This document shows, in pieces, positions 7,857 through 16,008 of a stretch of DNA of 64,000 nucleotides; positions within the stretch are counted from its first letter, which is position 1; each line of letters opens with the position of its first letter. This stretch comes from Noviherbaspirillum_A sp047237965 (GTDB lineage Bacteria > Pseudomonadota > Gammaproteobacteria > Burkholderiales > Burkholderiaceae_D): the NCBI RefSeq assembly GCF_047237965.1, contig NZ_JBDFLX010000001.1:372001-436000 (forward strand). Reading direction: 5' to 3'. The notes beneath the pieces are model-generated. The model was not told the origin of the DNA and did not search any database. It was given only the letters and a program-made list of their open reading frames with translations. The position numbers and the translations under genes are program-made.

Positions 7857-9266
7857 CTAGAGCACGGGCCGGCGCCTGCCGGCGCCGGTGACGGCCTCGA
7901 ACCCATGCGCCAACTGCAGCAGCGCCAGTTCGCCCTGGTGCCTGCCGATGATCTGCAGGCCCACCGGCAGGCCTTCCGCGGTGAAGCCGGCCGGCACCGA
8001 CATCGCGGGATGGGTGGTGGCGGTGATGGTGTAGCAGGAGCGCATCCAGTCGATGTAGTTGTCCATCTTCACGCCGGCGATCTCGTCCACATAGGGCTGG
8101 TCGATGTCGAACGGCGGCACCTGGTTCACTGGCGCCACCAGGAAATCGTATTTCTTCATGAAGCGGTGCATGCGCATGAACAGCGCCGTGCGCAGCTTTT
8201 CGGCACGCGCCAGCTGGGAAGCGCTCAGCTTGCGGCCGGCCTCGATATTCCAGACGATGGTGTCCTTCAGCACGCCCGGGTGACGGTCCATGATGGCGCC
8301 GTAATGCAGCTCGAAGGCATAGGCGCGCAGCGCCATGAAGATGTCGTGCGCATCGCGGAAGTCGGGGCAGTCCTCCTCGACGATGCAGCCGAGGTCCTCG
8401 AACGTCCTGCGCTGTGCATCCAGCACTTTCGTCACCCGCGGATCGACCGGCAGGCCGCCCAGGTCCATGCTCCAGGCGATGCGCTTGCCGCGCAAATCGC
8501 TTTCCAGCGGCGCGCGGAACTGCTCGCCGCCCTGGCTGATGGCCATCGGGTCGCGCGCATCGTGGCCCGCCATCACCGACAGATGCAGCGCCAGGTCCGC
8601 CACGCTGCGCGCCATCGGGCCATGCACCGACAGGTTGCTCCAGCCGTTCTGCGAGGGAAAGTCCGGCACCCGGCCGACCGAGGGCCGCATGCCGACCACA
8701 TTGCAGTAATTGGCCGGGCAGCGCAGCGAGCCGCCCATGTCGGTGCCGTCGGCCAGCGGCGCCATGCCGGTTGCCAGCGCCACCGCCGAACCGCCGGACG
8801 AGCCGCCGCAGGTCTTGCCCAGGTCATAGGGATTGCGGGTGGCGCCGAAGACGGCGTTAAAGGTCTGCGAGCCGGCGCCGAACTCGGGCGTGTTGGTCTT
8901 GCCGATGCTGATCGCGCCGGCTGCCTGCTGCCGCTCCACCAGCAGCGCGCTGCGGGTCGGCACATAGTCCTCATGCACCTTCGAGCCATAGGTGGTGCGC
9001 ATGCCGCGGGTCATGATCAGGTCCTTGTGCACCACCGGCAGGCCGTGCAACGGGCCGAGCGGCTCGCCGCGCGCCTGCGCCTCGTCGGCCGCCAGGGCCG
9101 CGGCCATCGCCTGCTCGGCATGCAGGGTGACGATCGCATTGACCTTGGGGTTGACCGCCTCGATGCGCGCCAGATGCGCTTGCATCACCTCGCGCGCCGA
9201 CAGCCGGCCGGCGCGGATCTGCGCCGCCATCTCGACGGCGGAAAGAAAACAGAGATCGTCGTTCAT
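7857..9266 (-). CDS. Amidase, amidase-signature family
   Basis: This 469-residue enzyme has the Ser-cisSer-Lys triad of the amidase signature family: Lys81 (VVHKDL), Ser156 (GGSSGGS) and nucleophile Ser180 (DGTDMGGS). It should hydrolyse a carboxamide to acid and ammonia or amine in the cytoplasm. No GatB/GatC genes are nearby and the gene closes a TRAP transporter operon (2 bp after dctM), so it is a catabolic amidase rather than GatA. The transporter probably imports its substrate or a related carboxylate. The ATG at 9266 is chosen because longer frames run through dctM. Confidence 0.9.
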   Translation of the reverse strand: MNDDLCFLSAVEMAAQIRAGRLSAREVMQAHLARIEAVNPKVNAIVTLHAEQAMAAALAADEAQARGEPLGPLHGLPVVHKDLIMTRGMRTTYGSKVHEDYVPTRSALLVERQQAAGAISIGKTNTPEFGAGSQTFNAVFGATRNPYDLGKTCGGSSGGSAVALATGMAPLADGTDMGGSLRCPANYCNVVGMRPSVGRVPDFPSQNGWSNLSVHGPMARSVADLALHLSVMAGHDARDPMAISQGGEQFRAPLESDLRGKRIAWSMDLGGLPVDPRVTKVLDAQRRTFEDLGCIVEEDCPDFRDAHDIFMALRAYAFELHYGAIMDRHPGVLKDTIVWNIEAGRKLSASQLARAEKLRTALFMRMHRFMKKYDFLVAPVNQVPPFDIDQPYVDEIAGVKMDNYIDWMRSCYTITATTHPAMSVPAGFTAEGLPVGLQIIGRHQGELALLQLAHGFEAVTGAGRRRPVL

Positions 9267-9268
9267 TG

Positions 9269-10558
9269 TCAGTACCCCAGTGATTGCGGCAGCCACAGCG
9301 CCAGTTGCGGGAAGGCGGTAACAAGCAGCAGCGCCACCAGCATCGAGCCTACCATCCACAGGGCCCAGCGCACGGTGGACTCCATGGTCACGCCGGCGAT
9401 GCGGGTGGTGACCATCAGATTGACCGCCATCGGCGGCGTGAACTGGCCGATGGCCATGTTCATCGTCAGGACGATGCCGAACCAGACCGGGTCCCACTTG
9501 TAGGCCGCTACGATGGGCAGCAGGATGGGCAGGAACACCAGGAAGATCGACACCGCGTCGAGCAGCATGCCGGCGATCAGCATCATGATGGTGATCATCA
9601 GCAGCATCAGCGCCTCGTTCGAGGTGAAGCCCAGCAGCAGCTTGGCGAAGGCATCGAAGGCGCCCAGCGTGGAGCCGGCATGGGCGAACACCCCGGCCAG
9701 CGAGATGATCAGCAAGACGACAGCCGAGATCTCGGCCGATTCCACCAGCACCTCGTACACCTTCCTCATGGTCAGCGTGCGGTACACGAAGAGGCCGACG
9801 AAGAGGCCGTAGAAAGCCGCCACCACCGCCGCCTCGGTTGGCGTAAAGAGGCCGGTGCGCAGGCCGCCGAGGATGATCACCGGCGCCAGCAGGCCCCAGA
9901 TCGCTTCCTTGAAGCTGTCCCAGAAGCGCGGCGTCGGCTCGTCCGACGCGGTGCCCCAGCCGTTCCTGTAGGAGAAGTACAGGGTGGGGATAATCAGCGA
10001 CAAGCCTGCCAGCACGCCGGGCACCACGCCGCCGGCGAACAGCGCCGGCACCGAGGCCGACGGTACCAGCACGCTGTAGAGAATCAGCGCGACCGAAGGC
10101 GGAATGAGGATGGCGGTGGAGCCGGCGGCAGCGATCAGCGTGGCCGAGAAGGGTTTCGGATAGCCCTGCTTGAACATTGCGGGAATCATCACCATCGCCA
10201 CCGCGGCGGCGTCGGCCGGCCCGGAGCCGGAAATGCCGCCCAGGAACATGCATACCAGGATCGCGACGATGCCCTGCGCGCCGCGCCGCCTGCCCACCAC
10301 GGCGGACGCAAAGCGCACGATGCGCAGCGCCACGCCGGCGCGCTCGAACATCATGCCGGCCAGGATGAACACCGGCAGCGCCAGCAGGGGATATTTGGCG
10401 ATGCCGTTGTAGGCATTGGTCGGCACCGACATGATGCCCAGGCCCTCGATCAGAATGACCGCGGTGCCGCTGATGCCCAGCGCCACCGCCAGCGGCGCGC
10501 CGATGGCCATCAGCAGCGCAAAGCCGAGAAAGAGGATCAGGCTGCCTTCGGCGATCAT
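9269..10558 (-). CDS. dctM: TRAP transporter large permease (DctM)
   Basis: This 429-residue protein is of the usual DctM length, with about 12 hydrophobic helices and the family segments ISGSGPADAAAVAMVMIP and IPPSVALILYSV. It is the Na+-coupled transport subunit of a tripartite ATP-independent periplasmic transporter. Its ATG overlaps the dctQ stop (ATGA), and the amidase starts 2 bp after its stop, giving the tight operon dctP, dctQ, dctM, amidase. Confidence 0.93.
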   Translation of the reverse strand: MIAEGSLILFLGFALLMAIGAPLAVALGISGTAVILIEGLGIMSVPTNAYNGIAKYPLLALPVFILAGMMFERAGVALRIVRFASAVVGRRRGAQGIVAILVCMFLGGISGSGPADAAAVAMVMIPAMFKQGYPKPFSATLIAAAGSTAILIPPSVALILYSVLVPSASVPALFAGGVVPGVLAGLSLIIPTLYFSYRNGWGTASDEPTPRFWDSFKEAIWGLLAPVIILGGLRTGLFTPTEAAVVAAFYGLFVGLFVYRTLTMRKVYEVLVESAEISAVVLLIISLAGVFAHAGSTLGAFDAFAKLLLGFTSNEALMLLMITIMMLIAGMLLDAVSIFLVFLPILLPIVAAYKWDPVWFGIVLTMNMAIGQFTPPMAVNLMVTTRIAGVTMESTVRWALWMVGSMLVALLLVTAFPQLALWLPQSLGY

Positions 10559-11064
10559 GGGCGGCCTCCGGCGCGCGCCACGCGGATCAGGCGTCCCAGG
10601 ATGCGCAGGCAGATCAGCACCGACAGCAGGGGCAGCCAGAGGCTGTAGATCCATTGCGGTATGCCGATGCCGGGCGAAGTGGTGTCGTACTGCCAGTCAT
10701 CGAGAAACAGGAAATAGCCGTACCAGGCCATCACGGCAAACATCACGATGCCCAGCGCCATCGACACCATGTCGAAGAGGCGCGCCATCGGGCGCGGCAG
10801 CCGGTCGGTGATGAAGGTCATCTTGATATGGCGGTCGCGGGCAAAGGCGGCGGCCGCGCCGAACAGGGTCAGCACCACCATCAGGAAGATCGAGAATTCC
10901 TCGGTAAAGGCGAAGGATACGCTGGTGAAATAGCGCACCAGCACATTGGCGAAGGTAATGATGCAGATCAGGGCCATGGCCAGGGCGGCGCAGGCTTCCT
11001 CTATCCTGAGCGGCACCCGCGGATGGTCTTCCGGGGCGTCGTCTTTTTCAGGCAATTCACTCAT
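10555..11064 (-). CDS. dctQ: TRAP transporter small permease (DctQ)
   Basis: This 169-residue protein has four transmembrane helices and the DctQ features FANVLVRYFTSVSFAFTEE and DRHIKMTFITDRLP. It pairs with DctM in the inner membrane. It overlaps dctM by 4 bp and lies 84 bp after dctP on the same strand. Acidic N-terminal residues (SELPEKDDAPEDH) precede the first helix. Confidence 0.92.
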   Translation of the reverse strand: MSELPEKDDAPEDHPRVPLRIEEACAALAMALICIITFANVLVRYFTSVSFAFTEEFSIFLMVVLTLFGAAAAFARDRHIKMTFITDRLPRPMARLFDMVSMALGIVMFAVMAWYGYFLFLDDWQYDTTSPGIGIPQWIYSLWLPLLSVLICLRILGRLIRVARAGGRP

Positions 11065-11148
11065 GGTTTGTAGGCAGGGAACGGCCAGGGACCGCGTAAG
11101 AAAAACGCCGCCGGCGGGTAGGCAGGCGGCGGACGTAATGCGAAAGGC

Positions 11149-12171
11149 TTATTTGCGGGCGGCGATGTCGGCTTCGGCCTGCTTCACCAGGTTGGGGCCG
11201 ATGGTCTTGGCCCACTTGTCATACACCGGCCGGGTCATCTGGCGGAACGGCGCCAGTTCGGCTTCGGACAGGCGGGTCACCTTGACGCCGGTGGCCTCGA
11301 CTTCCTTGTAGGCGCTGCTGTCGGAAGCGGTCAGGCCCTTGCGCGCCATCGCGGTTTCCTCCTTGCCTGCCTGCACGGCCGCTTCGCGCACCGCGTCCTG
11401 GTCAGCCTTGCTCCAGCTCTCCCAGACCTTCTTGTTGACCACGAAGATCAGCGGGTCGGCGACATAGCCCCAGACCGTCATGTATTTCTGGCCGACCGCA
11501 TGGATCTTGGCGCCGGTGAAGACCGACACCGGGTTCTCCTGGCCATCGACCGCGCCCGAAGCCAGCGCCGGCTGCGCATCGGCCCAGCTCATCTGCGTCG
11601 GGTTCGCGCCCAGCGCGGTGAAGGTATCGTTGAACAGCGGCGAGCCGACCACGCGGAACTTCATGCCCTTCATGTCGGCCGGCGTGCGGATCTCGTGCTT
11701 GGAATTGCTGATCTCGCGATAGCCATTTTCACCCCATGCCAGCGGCACCACGCCGTTCTTTTCCAGCACCTTGAACAGTTCCTTGCCGGTCTGGCCCTGG
11801 GTCAGCGCGTCCAGCGCCTTGTAGTCGGGCAGCAGGAAGGGCAGCGAGAACAGGTTCAGTTCCTTCACCTGCGGCGACCAGTTGATCGACGAACCCACGG
11901 CGAGATCGATCACGCCCTGGCGGATCGCGGTGAATTCACGGGTCTGGTCGCCTGCCACCAGCGAGGTGCCGGGATACATCTTGATGTTGATGCGGCCCTG
12001 GGTCTTTTCCTTCACCAGTTCGGCCCAGCGCTCGCCGCCCTTGCCCCACGGGAAAGCCGTGCCCAGCACGGTGGAAAGGCGGTATTCGGGCTGGTATTTC
12101 TGCTGCGCGAAGGCAGGCATGGATACGGCGAATGCGGCAGCGATTGCCGCGGCGAACAGGGTTTTCTTCAA
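11149..12171 (-). CDS. dctP: TRAP transporter substrate-binding protein (DctP)
   Basis: This 340-residue periplasmic binding protein of the DctP family carries a Sec signal peptide ending in MPAFA before QQKYQPEY. The start is a TTG: GGAG sits six bases before the TTG at 12171, giving MKKTLFAAAIAAAF. A second in-frame TTG four codons upstream would place GGAG inside the gene. It captures the substrate, probably a carboxylate, for the DctQM permease encoded next. The amidase at the operon end suggests an amide-related ligand, but that is inference. Confidence 0.9.
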   Translation of the reverse strand: MKKTLFAAAIAAAFAVSMPAFAQQKYQPEYRLSTVLGTAFPWGKGGERWAELVKEKTQGRINIKMYPGTSLVAGDQTREFTAIRQGVIDLAVGSSINWSPQVKELNLFSLPFLLPDYKALDALTQGQTGKELFKVLEKNGVVPLAWGENGYREISNSKHEIRTPADMKGMKFRVVGSPLFNDTFTALGANPTQMSWADAQPALASGAVDGQENPVSVFTGAKIHAVGQKYMTVWGYVADPLIFVVNKKVWESWSKADQDAVREAAVQAGKEETAMARKGLTASDSSAYKEVEATGVKVTRLSEAELAPFRQMTRPVYDKWAKTIGPNLVKQAEADIAARK

Positions 12172-12490
12172 GATATTCTCCAAGTGGCTGGCGGCTGCAT
12201 TCCCGAGGAAACGCCGCTCTGAATAGGGGTGCGCAAGGCACTCGCTGTTTTACAGCAATCTTGTGAGGGAGGCAACTGGAGGAGGGGCAATGGCCCGCCT
12301 TCAAATTCACTGTGGAGGGCGTCTTGTGCAACCGGTGCAATCGCGGGTTGCGCTACGCTCCACGCGGGCTGCGGCTTCCAGAGCCCACCCTTTTCAACGA
12401 AAGGTCGAATGCCCTTACGGGATATTTCACCCGACAAAAAAGCCGGCCCCGAAGAAGACGGGGCCGGCTTTGGTGGTGATGCGGCGTCGT
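12172..12490. other. Intergenic region upstream of the dctP operon
   Basis: No gene is evident in these 319 bp. The region should hold the dctP promoter. I see a small perfect palindrome GCTGT-TTT-ACAGC near 12244-12256 and, at the far end, the terminator of the next gene. No convincing -10/-35 pair was found. Confidence 0.4.
12436..12471 (-). terminator. Rho-independent terminator of the small secreted protein gene
   Basis: A 12-bp perfect stem (12439-12450 with 12460-12471, core GCCGGCCCC) has a 9-nt loop and, on the minus strand, is followed by six T residues. It lies 20 bp after the stop of the gene at 12491. The stem begins with A's on the other side, but no plus-strand gene enters it. 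Confidence 0.9.
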
Positions 12491-12889
12491 TCAATAACGC
12501 CAGGGATTGTCGGGGCGCCGGTCATGGCGGTTGGGCACGCCGTCGCCGTCGCGGTCCCAGCGCGGACCATGGCGATGATCGTGCCAGCGCCGTTCGCGCC
12601 ATTCGTCGCGGTACAGCGGACGCGGCTGCACATACACCGGGCCCGGCTGGACGTAGACTGCGCCGGGCTGCACATAGCCGTAGCTCGGCGCGCCATACAC
12701 CGGCGGCGGGGCAACGTATCGCGGCGGCGGCGCGATGTAGCGGGGCGGCGGTCCATAGGGCGAGGGAGCGACATAGGCGCCGGGAACGCCGACATTGATG
12801 TCCACATCCACCCGCGCCATCGCCGGCGCGGCAGCCAGCAGCGCGGCGCCGGCCAGCAGGGACAGGATTGCGGAAGAAATGAGCTTCAT
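12491..12889 (-). CDS. Small secreted proline/tyrosine-rich protein
   Basis: This 132-residue protein has a Sec signal peptide (MKLISSAIL to APAMA) and a mature part rich in Pro, Tyr and Val with repeats of the type APPPRYVAPPP and VYVQPGPVYVQP. A basic segment (DEWRERRWHDHRHGPRW) follows, and the C-terminus DRDGDGVPNRHDRRPDNP resembles a thrombospondin type-3 calcium-binding repeat. I do not recognise a named family; similar small exported proteins are common in Burkholderiales. The ATG at 12889 is preferred because GGAG lies six bases upstream; an ATG four codons earlier overlaps that site. Its role is unknown. Confidence 0.75.
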   Translation of the reverse strand: MKLISSAILSLLAGAALLAAAPAMARVDVDINVGVPGAYVAPSPYGPPPRYIAPPPRYVAPPPVYGAPSYGYVQPGAVYVQPGPVYVQPRPLYRDEWRERRWHDHRHGPRWDRDGDGVPNRHDRRPDNPWRY

Positions 12890-13101
12890 TGCGATCTCCA
12901 TTCGTAGGCGTTCATTAAAGCGCCAAAGTCGCCGCGCAGGCGCTGTGCAGCGGTAAGCGTCGTTACAAGATGTATCTTCGGCATCATGGGTTTGTAACGC
13001 CGGGCGTCAGAAAGCGCTTACACCCTTAAGCGTGGATGTCTGATTCCTAATATCCGGTCTTTGGCCAAGAATACAACACCCGATTCTTTCCGAGGCATCC
13101 A

Positions 13102-13563
13102 ATGAACCAGCAGCCAGGCAATCCGCCGCCACACGCCGATCCGCAATCCGTTTCCGGCACGCTGCACAACGACGAGCAGCGGGTGCTGCCCGTCATCGAG
13201 GAAAAGCTGGATGTGCGCAAGGTGACGGTGGAAACCGGCGCCGTGCGCGTCAGAAAGATCGTGCATGAGGAAAGCCGCACCATCGACATGCCGCTGACGC
13301 AGGAAGAGGTGAGCATTACGAGGGTGCCGGTGAACCGGATCGTGGAAGATAAATTCCACTCCCGGCAGGAAGGCGACACGCTGGTGATTCCGGTATTCAA
13401 GGAAGTCATCACCAGGCACCTGGTGTTGCTGGAAGAAGTGCGCATCACGACGCGACGACATGTCGAACAGAGTGCGCAGCAAGTCAGCGTGAAGCGGGAA
13501 GAAGCGGTGGTGGAGCGCTATGACGCAGAGAGCGGAATCTGGAAGCCCGACGCTGCGCGATAG
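13102..13563 (+). CDS. DUF2382 (YsnF/AvaK) domain protein
   Basis: This 153-residue protein is a single DUF2382 domain (about 25-140) with the typical repeating EEKLDVRKVTVETGAVRVRK and EEVSITRVPVNRIV strands. The family is associated with stress and photosynthetic reaction-centre-like PRC-barrel proteins, but its biochemical role is not established. GAGG lies six bases before the ATG. It is followed after 49 bp by a second gene with the same domain, so the two probably form one stress-related unit. Confidence 0.8.
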   Translation: MNQQPGNPPPHADPQSVSGTLHNDEQRVLPVIEEKLDVRKVTVETGAVRVRKIVHEESRTIDMPLTQEEVSITRVPVNRIVEDKFHSRQEGDTLVIPVFKEVITRHLVLLEEVRITTRRHVEQSAQQVSVKREEAVVERYDAESGIWKPDAAR

Positions 13564-13612
13564 CGTTAGCCACTTGTCACAAAACCAAGCAGCCAACTGA
13601 AGGAGCAAAGAC

Positions 13613-14764
13613 ATGGACCAGACAGTGATAGGCGTATTCGATACGTATGACCACGCCGAGCGGGCCAAGCAGCAATTGATTACCCGCGGTTTCTCGGCCA
13701 ATGACGTGCAGGTCCGCGCCCACGGCGCCGACATCGGCACGACAGGTACGACGGGCACTACCACGACCACGCGCGACGATGATGTCGGCTTCATGGACAG
13801 CGTGCGCAATTTCTTTGCCGACCTGTTCGGGCCGGACCAGGACGATGCCGGCCATTACTCCGAAGCGGTGCGCCGCGGCGGCGCCGTGGTGGCTGTCACG
13901 GTATCGGACGAAAGCCGTGTCGAGAGTGCCCGCGAGGCGCTGGCCGCCACCGGCGCGGTCGATATCGAAAAGCGTGTCGCGGAATGGCGCGCCAGCGGCT
14001 ACGAGGGCTATCGCAGCGATGCGGCGCCCTATACCCGCGACGAGATCGAGAAGGAACGTGCCCGCGTGATTCCGGTGGTGCAGGAAGAACTGGAAGTGGG
14101 CAAGCGCCAGGTCGACCTGGGCGCGGTGCGCGTGGTCTCGCGCATGGTGGAAACCCCGGTCAAGGAGTCGGTCACGCTGCGCGAGGAGCATGCCAGCATC
14201 GAGCGCCGCCCGGTCGATCGTCCGGCATCCGAGGCCGACCTGAATGCGCTGCGCGACCAGAGCATCGAAGTGCGTGAAACCGCGGAAAAGGCCGTGGTGA
14301 GCAAGAGCGCGCGCGTGGTGGAGGAAGTGGTGGTCGGCAAGACCGCGTCCGAGCGTACCGAGCAGGTGAGCGACACGGTCCGCAACACCGTGGTGGATGT
14401 GCAGAACGACGGCCGCACCACGACCGGCGCGACCGCCAGCGCCACCGGCGCCACCGGCAGCATGATGGGCACGACCGCCGACAACATGGCGGCCACCCGC
14501 ACCTCGGCTGACTACGACGATGACTTCCGTAGCGACTGGAACACCCGCTACGCATCGATGGGCGGCAGCTACGACGACTATGCGCCGGCCTACCGCTATG
14601 GCTCGACACTGGGCTCGGACACCCGCTACAAGGGCCGTTCCTGGGACGACATCGAGACCAATGCCCGCAGCGACTGGCAGACCAAGTACCCCGGCAGCGA
14701 CTGGGAGCGCTTCAAGGCCGCGGTGCGCCACGGCTGGGAGCGGGTTACCGGCCAGCGCCGTTGA
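13613..14764 (+). CDS. YsnF/AvaK-type stress response protein
   Basis: This 383-residue protein has an N-terminal general-stress module (about 1-125, starting TVIGVFDTYDHAERAKQQL, like YflT), then a DUF2382 domain (about 140-270, RVIPVVQEELEVGKRQVDLG). A Thr/Ala/Gly-rich linker and a C-terminal region (about 300-383) with repeated Asp-Trp segments (FRSDWNTRYASMG, ARSDWQTKYPGSDWERF) follow. The C-terminal layout is typical of proteins linked to desiccation or oxidative stress. AAGGAG is well placed before the ATG. A strong terminator follows. Function is inferred only from family and neighbour. Confidence 0.8.
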   Translation: MDQTVIGVFDTYDHAERAKQQLITRGFSANDVQVRAHGADIGTTGTTGTTTTTRDDDVGFMDSVRNFFADLFGPDQDDAGHYSEAVRRGGAVVAVTVSDESRVESAREALAATGAVDIEKRVAEWRASGYEGYRSDAAPYTRDEIEKERARVIPVVQEELEVGKRQVDLGAVRVVSRMVETPVKESVTLREEHASIERRPVDRPASEADLNALRDQSIEVRETAEKAVVSKSARVVEEVVVGKTASERTEQVSDTVRNTVVDVQNDGRTTTGATASATGATGSMMGTTADNMAATRTSADYDDDFRSDWNTRYASMGGSYDDYAPAYRYGSTLGSDTRYKGRSWDDIETNARSDWQTKYPGSDWERFKAAVRHGWERVTGQRR

Positions 14765-14821
14765 TCTGATGCCGGCGCCTCGCCTGGCCTGACGGGCCGA
14801 GCGGGGCAGGCAGCGAAAGCA

Positions 14822-14858
14822 ACATGCCCGCGATGCTTCATCGCGGGCATGTTTTTTT
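14822..14858 (+). terminator. Rho-independent terminator after the stress genes
   Basis: A 14-bp perfect stem (14822-14835 with 14839-14852) with a 3-nt loop is followed by seven T residues on the plus strand. It ends the DUF2382 gene pair, and no gene on the other strand reads into it closely. Confidence 0.93.
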
Positions 14859-14918
14859 GCGGCCTGGGCTTGCGCGCCGGCGTTCGCGACAGCGCGCAAG
14901 CCCAGGCCGATGGCCGGC

Positions 14919-16007
14919 TCAGCGGGCAGTCGTTTCCGCGGCCTCCAGCAGGGCCTGTATCTCTGCGTCCTCGGCACTGGCGCGTGCGCTGAGCCCGGCC
15001 CAGTTCGGGGCGGAGACGCTGACGCCGTGGTCCAGCAGTTGCCGCACCAGTGCGGCATCGCCCTCGCGAACGGCCGCATGCAGCAGTGTGTCGCCGCGCA
15101 CATGGTCGTGCATGTCGAGCGGCAGGTCGAGAATGATCAGGCCATTGACCAGCATCGCGAGGTTGCAGGGCAGGCCGCTCTCGAACAGGAATTTCTGGGA
15201 ATTGACCTGCTGCTTCATGGCGGACGCATACTGGATTTCATCCCGGGCATGCCGTTCCTCGTCGAGCGCGCTGTTCTCCTGTTCCAGCATGGCCGCGATT
15301 TCCTGCAGCCGGCTTTCCATTTCCTGCGCGGCGCTGCGCACGGCCTGGCCTCGTTCGGCGGCGTCGTCATCCGCGGCTGGCAGCGGTGCTGCCGCCGTTT
15401 CGGCAGATGCCATCGCCGGTTCGGACCTGCCGCCGTCGGCGTCAGCCGGAATGCAGTTGCGCCATTGCACCGGCAGCCACAGCAGGATGCCGCTGACCGC
15501 GGCCCCGGCCGCAATAGCGATGGCCATGCCCGGCATGCTGCCCGGCGCCAGAAGGCGGTGCTCCAGCGCCAGAAGCGCCGTGCCAGTGGCCAGCGGCAGC
15601 AAGAGCAGTGCGCTGGCGGCGAGCGGCATCATGCGCGGCAGCCGTGGCGCGGGCCAGTAGGCAAGGCGCTGCAGCGCAAACAGCTGCGCCAGGCCGATGG
15701 CTGCATACAGGCCCCAGGCCAGCAGCCGCGCCGGGTGCGATGCCGGCAGCGCCGTGCCGGCCTGCTGCGCCAGCGCCAGGGCGCCGGCCATGCTGGCAAA
15801 CAGCAGCAGGGGCGCGGCCAGCGCGCACAGCGCAAGGAGGACGCCGTGCCGTTGCCCCGCCGACGGGGCAGTGTGGCGCAGCACCGGCGGCGGCGACAGG
15901 CAGTACCAGGCGCTGGCGGCCAGCACGCCGGTCAGCATGCACAGCCCGGTCAGGTCAATGCCGGCGAGGATGAGCGATGGCGCGGATGTCCAGGAAAAGG
16001 CCGCCAC
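14919..16007 (-). CDS. Membrane protein with coiled coil and ankyrin repeats
   Basis: This 362-residue protein has about five or six hydrophobic helices in residues 8-185, a low-complexity linker and a coiled coil (about 225-268, rich in Glu, Gln and Ala). A C-terminal pair of ankyrin-like repeats (about 295-355, GDTLLHAAVREGDAALVRQLLDHG) should lie in the cytoplasm. I do not recognise a named family. Translation probably begins at the GTG at 16007, one base after the stop of the TAXI protein gene, so the two are coupled. The layout suggests a membrane scaffold linking an exported binding protein to a cytoplasmic partner, which is inference. Confidence 0.7.
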   Translation of the reverse strand: MAAFSWTSAPSLILAGIDLTGLCMLTGVLAASAWYCLSPPPVLRHTAPSAGQRHGVLLALCALAAPLLLFASMAGALALAQQAGTALPASHPARLLAWGLYAAIGLAQLFALQRLAYWPAPRLPRMMPLAASALLLLPLATGTALLALEHRLLAPGSMPGMAIAIAAGAAVSGILLWLPVQWRNCIPADADGGRSEPAMASAETAAAPLPAADDDAAERGQAVRSAAQEMESRLQEIAAMLEQENSALDEERHARDEIQYASAMKQQVNSQKFLFESGLPCNLAMLVNGLIILDLPLDMHDHVRGDTLLHAAVREGDAALVRQLLDHGVSVSAPNWAGLSARASAEDAEIQALLEAAETTAR

Positions 16008-16008
16008 G

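Noticed and set aside
13577..15103. Long minus-strand frame opposite the DUF2382 stress gene
   Set aside because: It crosses a strong terminator and has no domain; the plus strand shows clear DUF2382 sequence.
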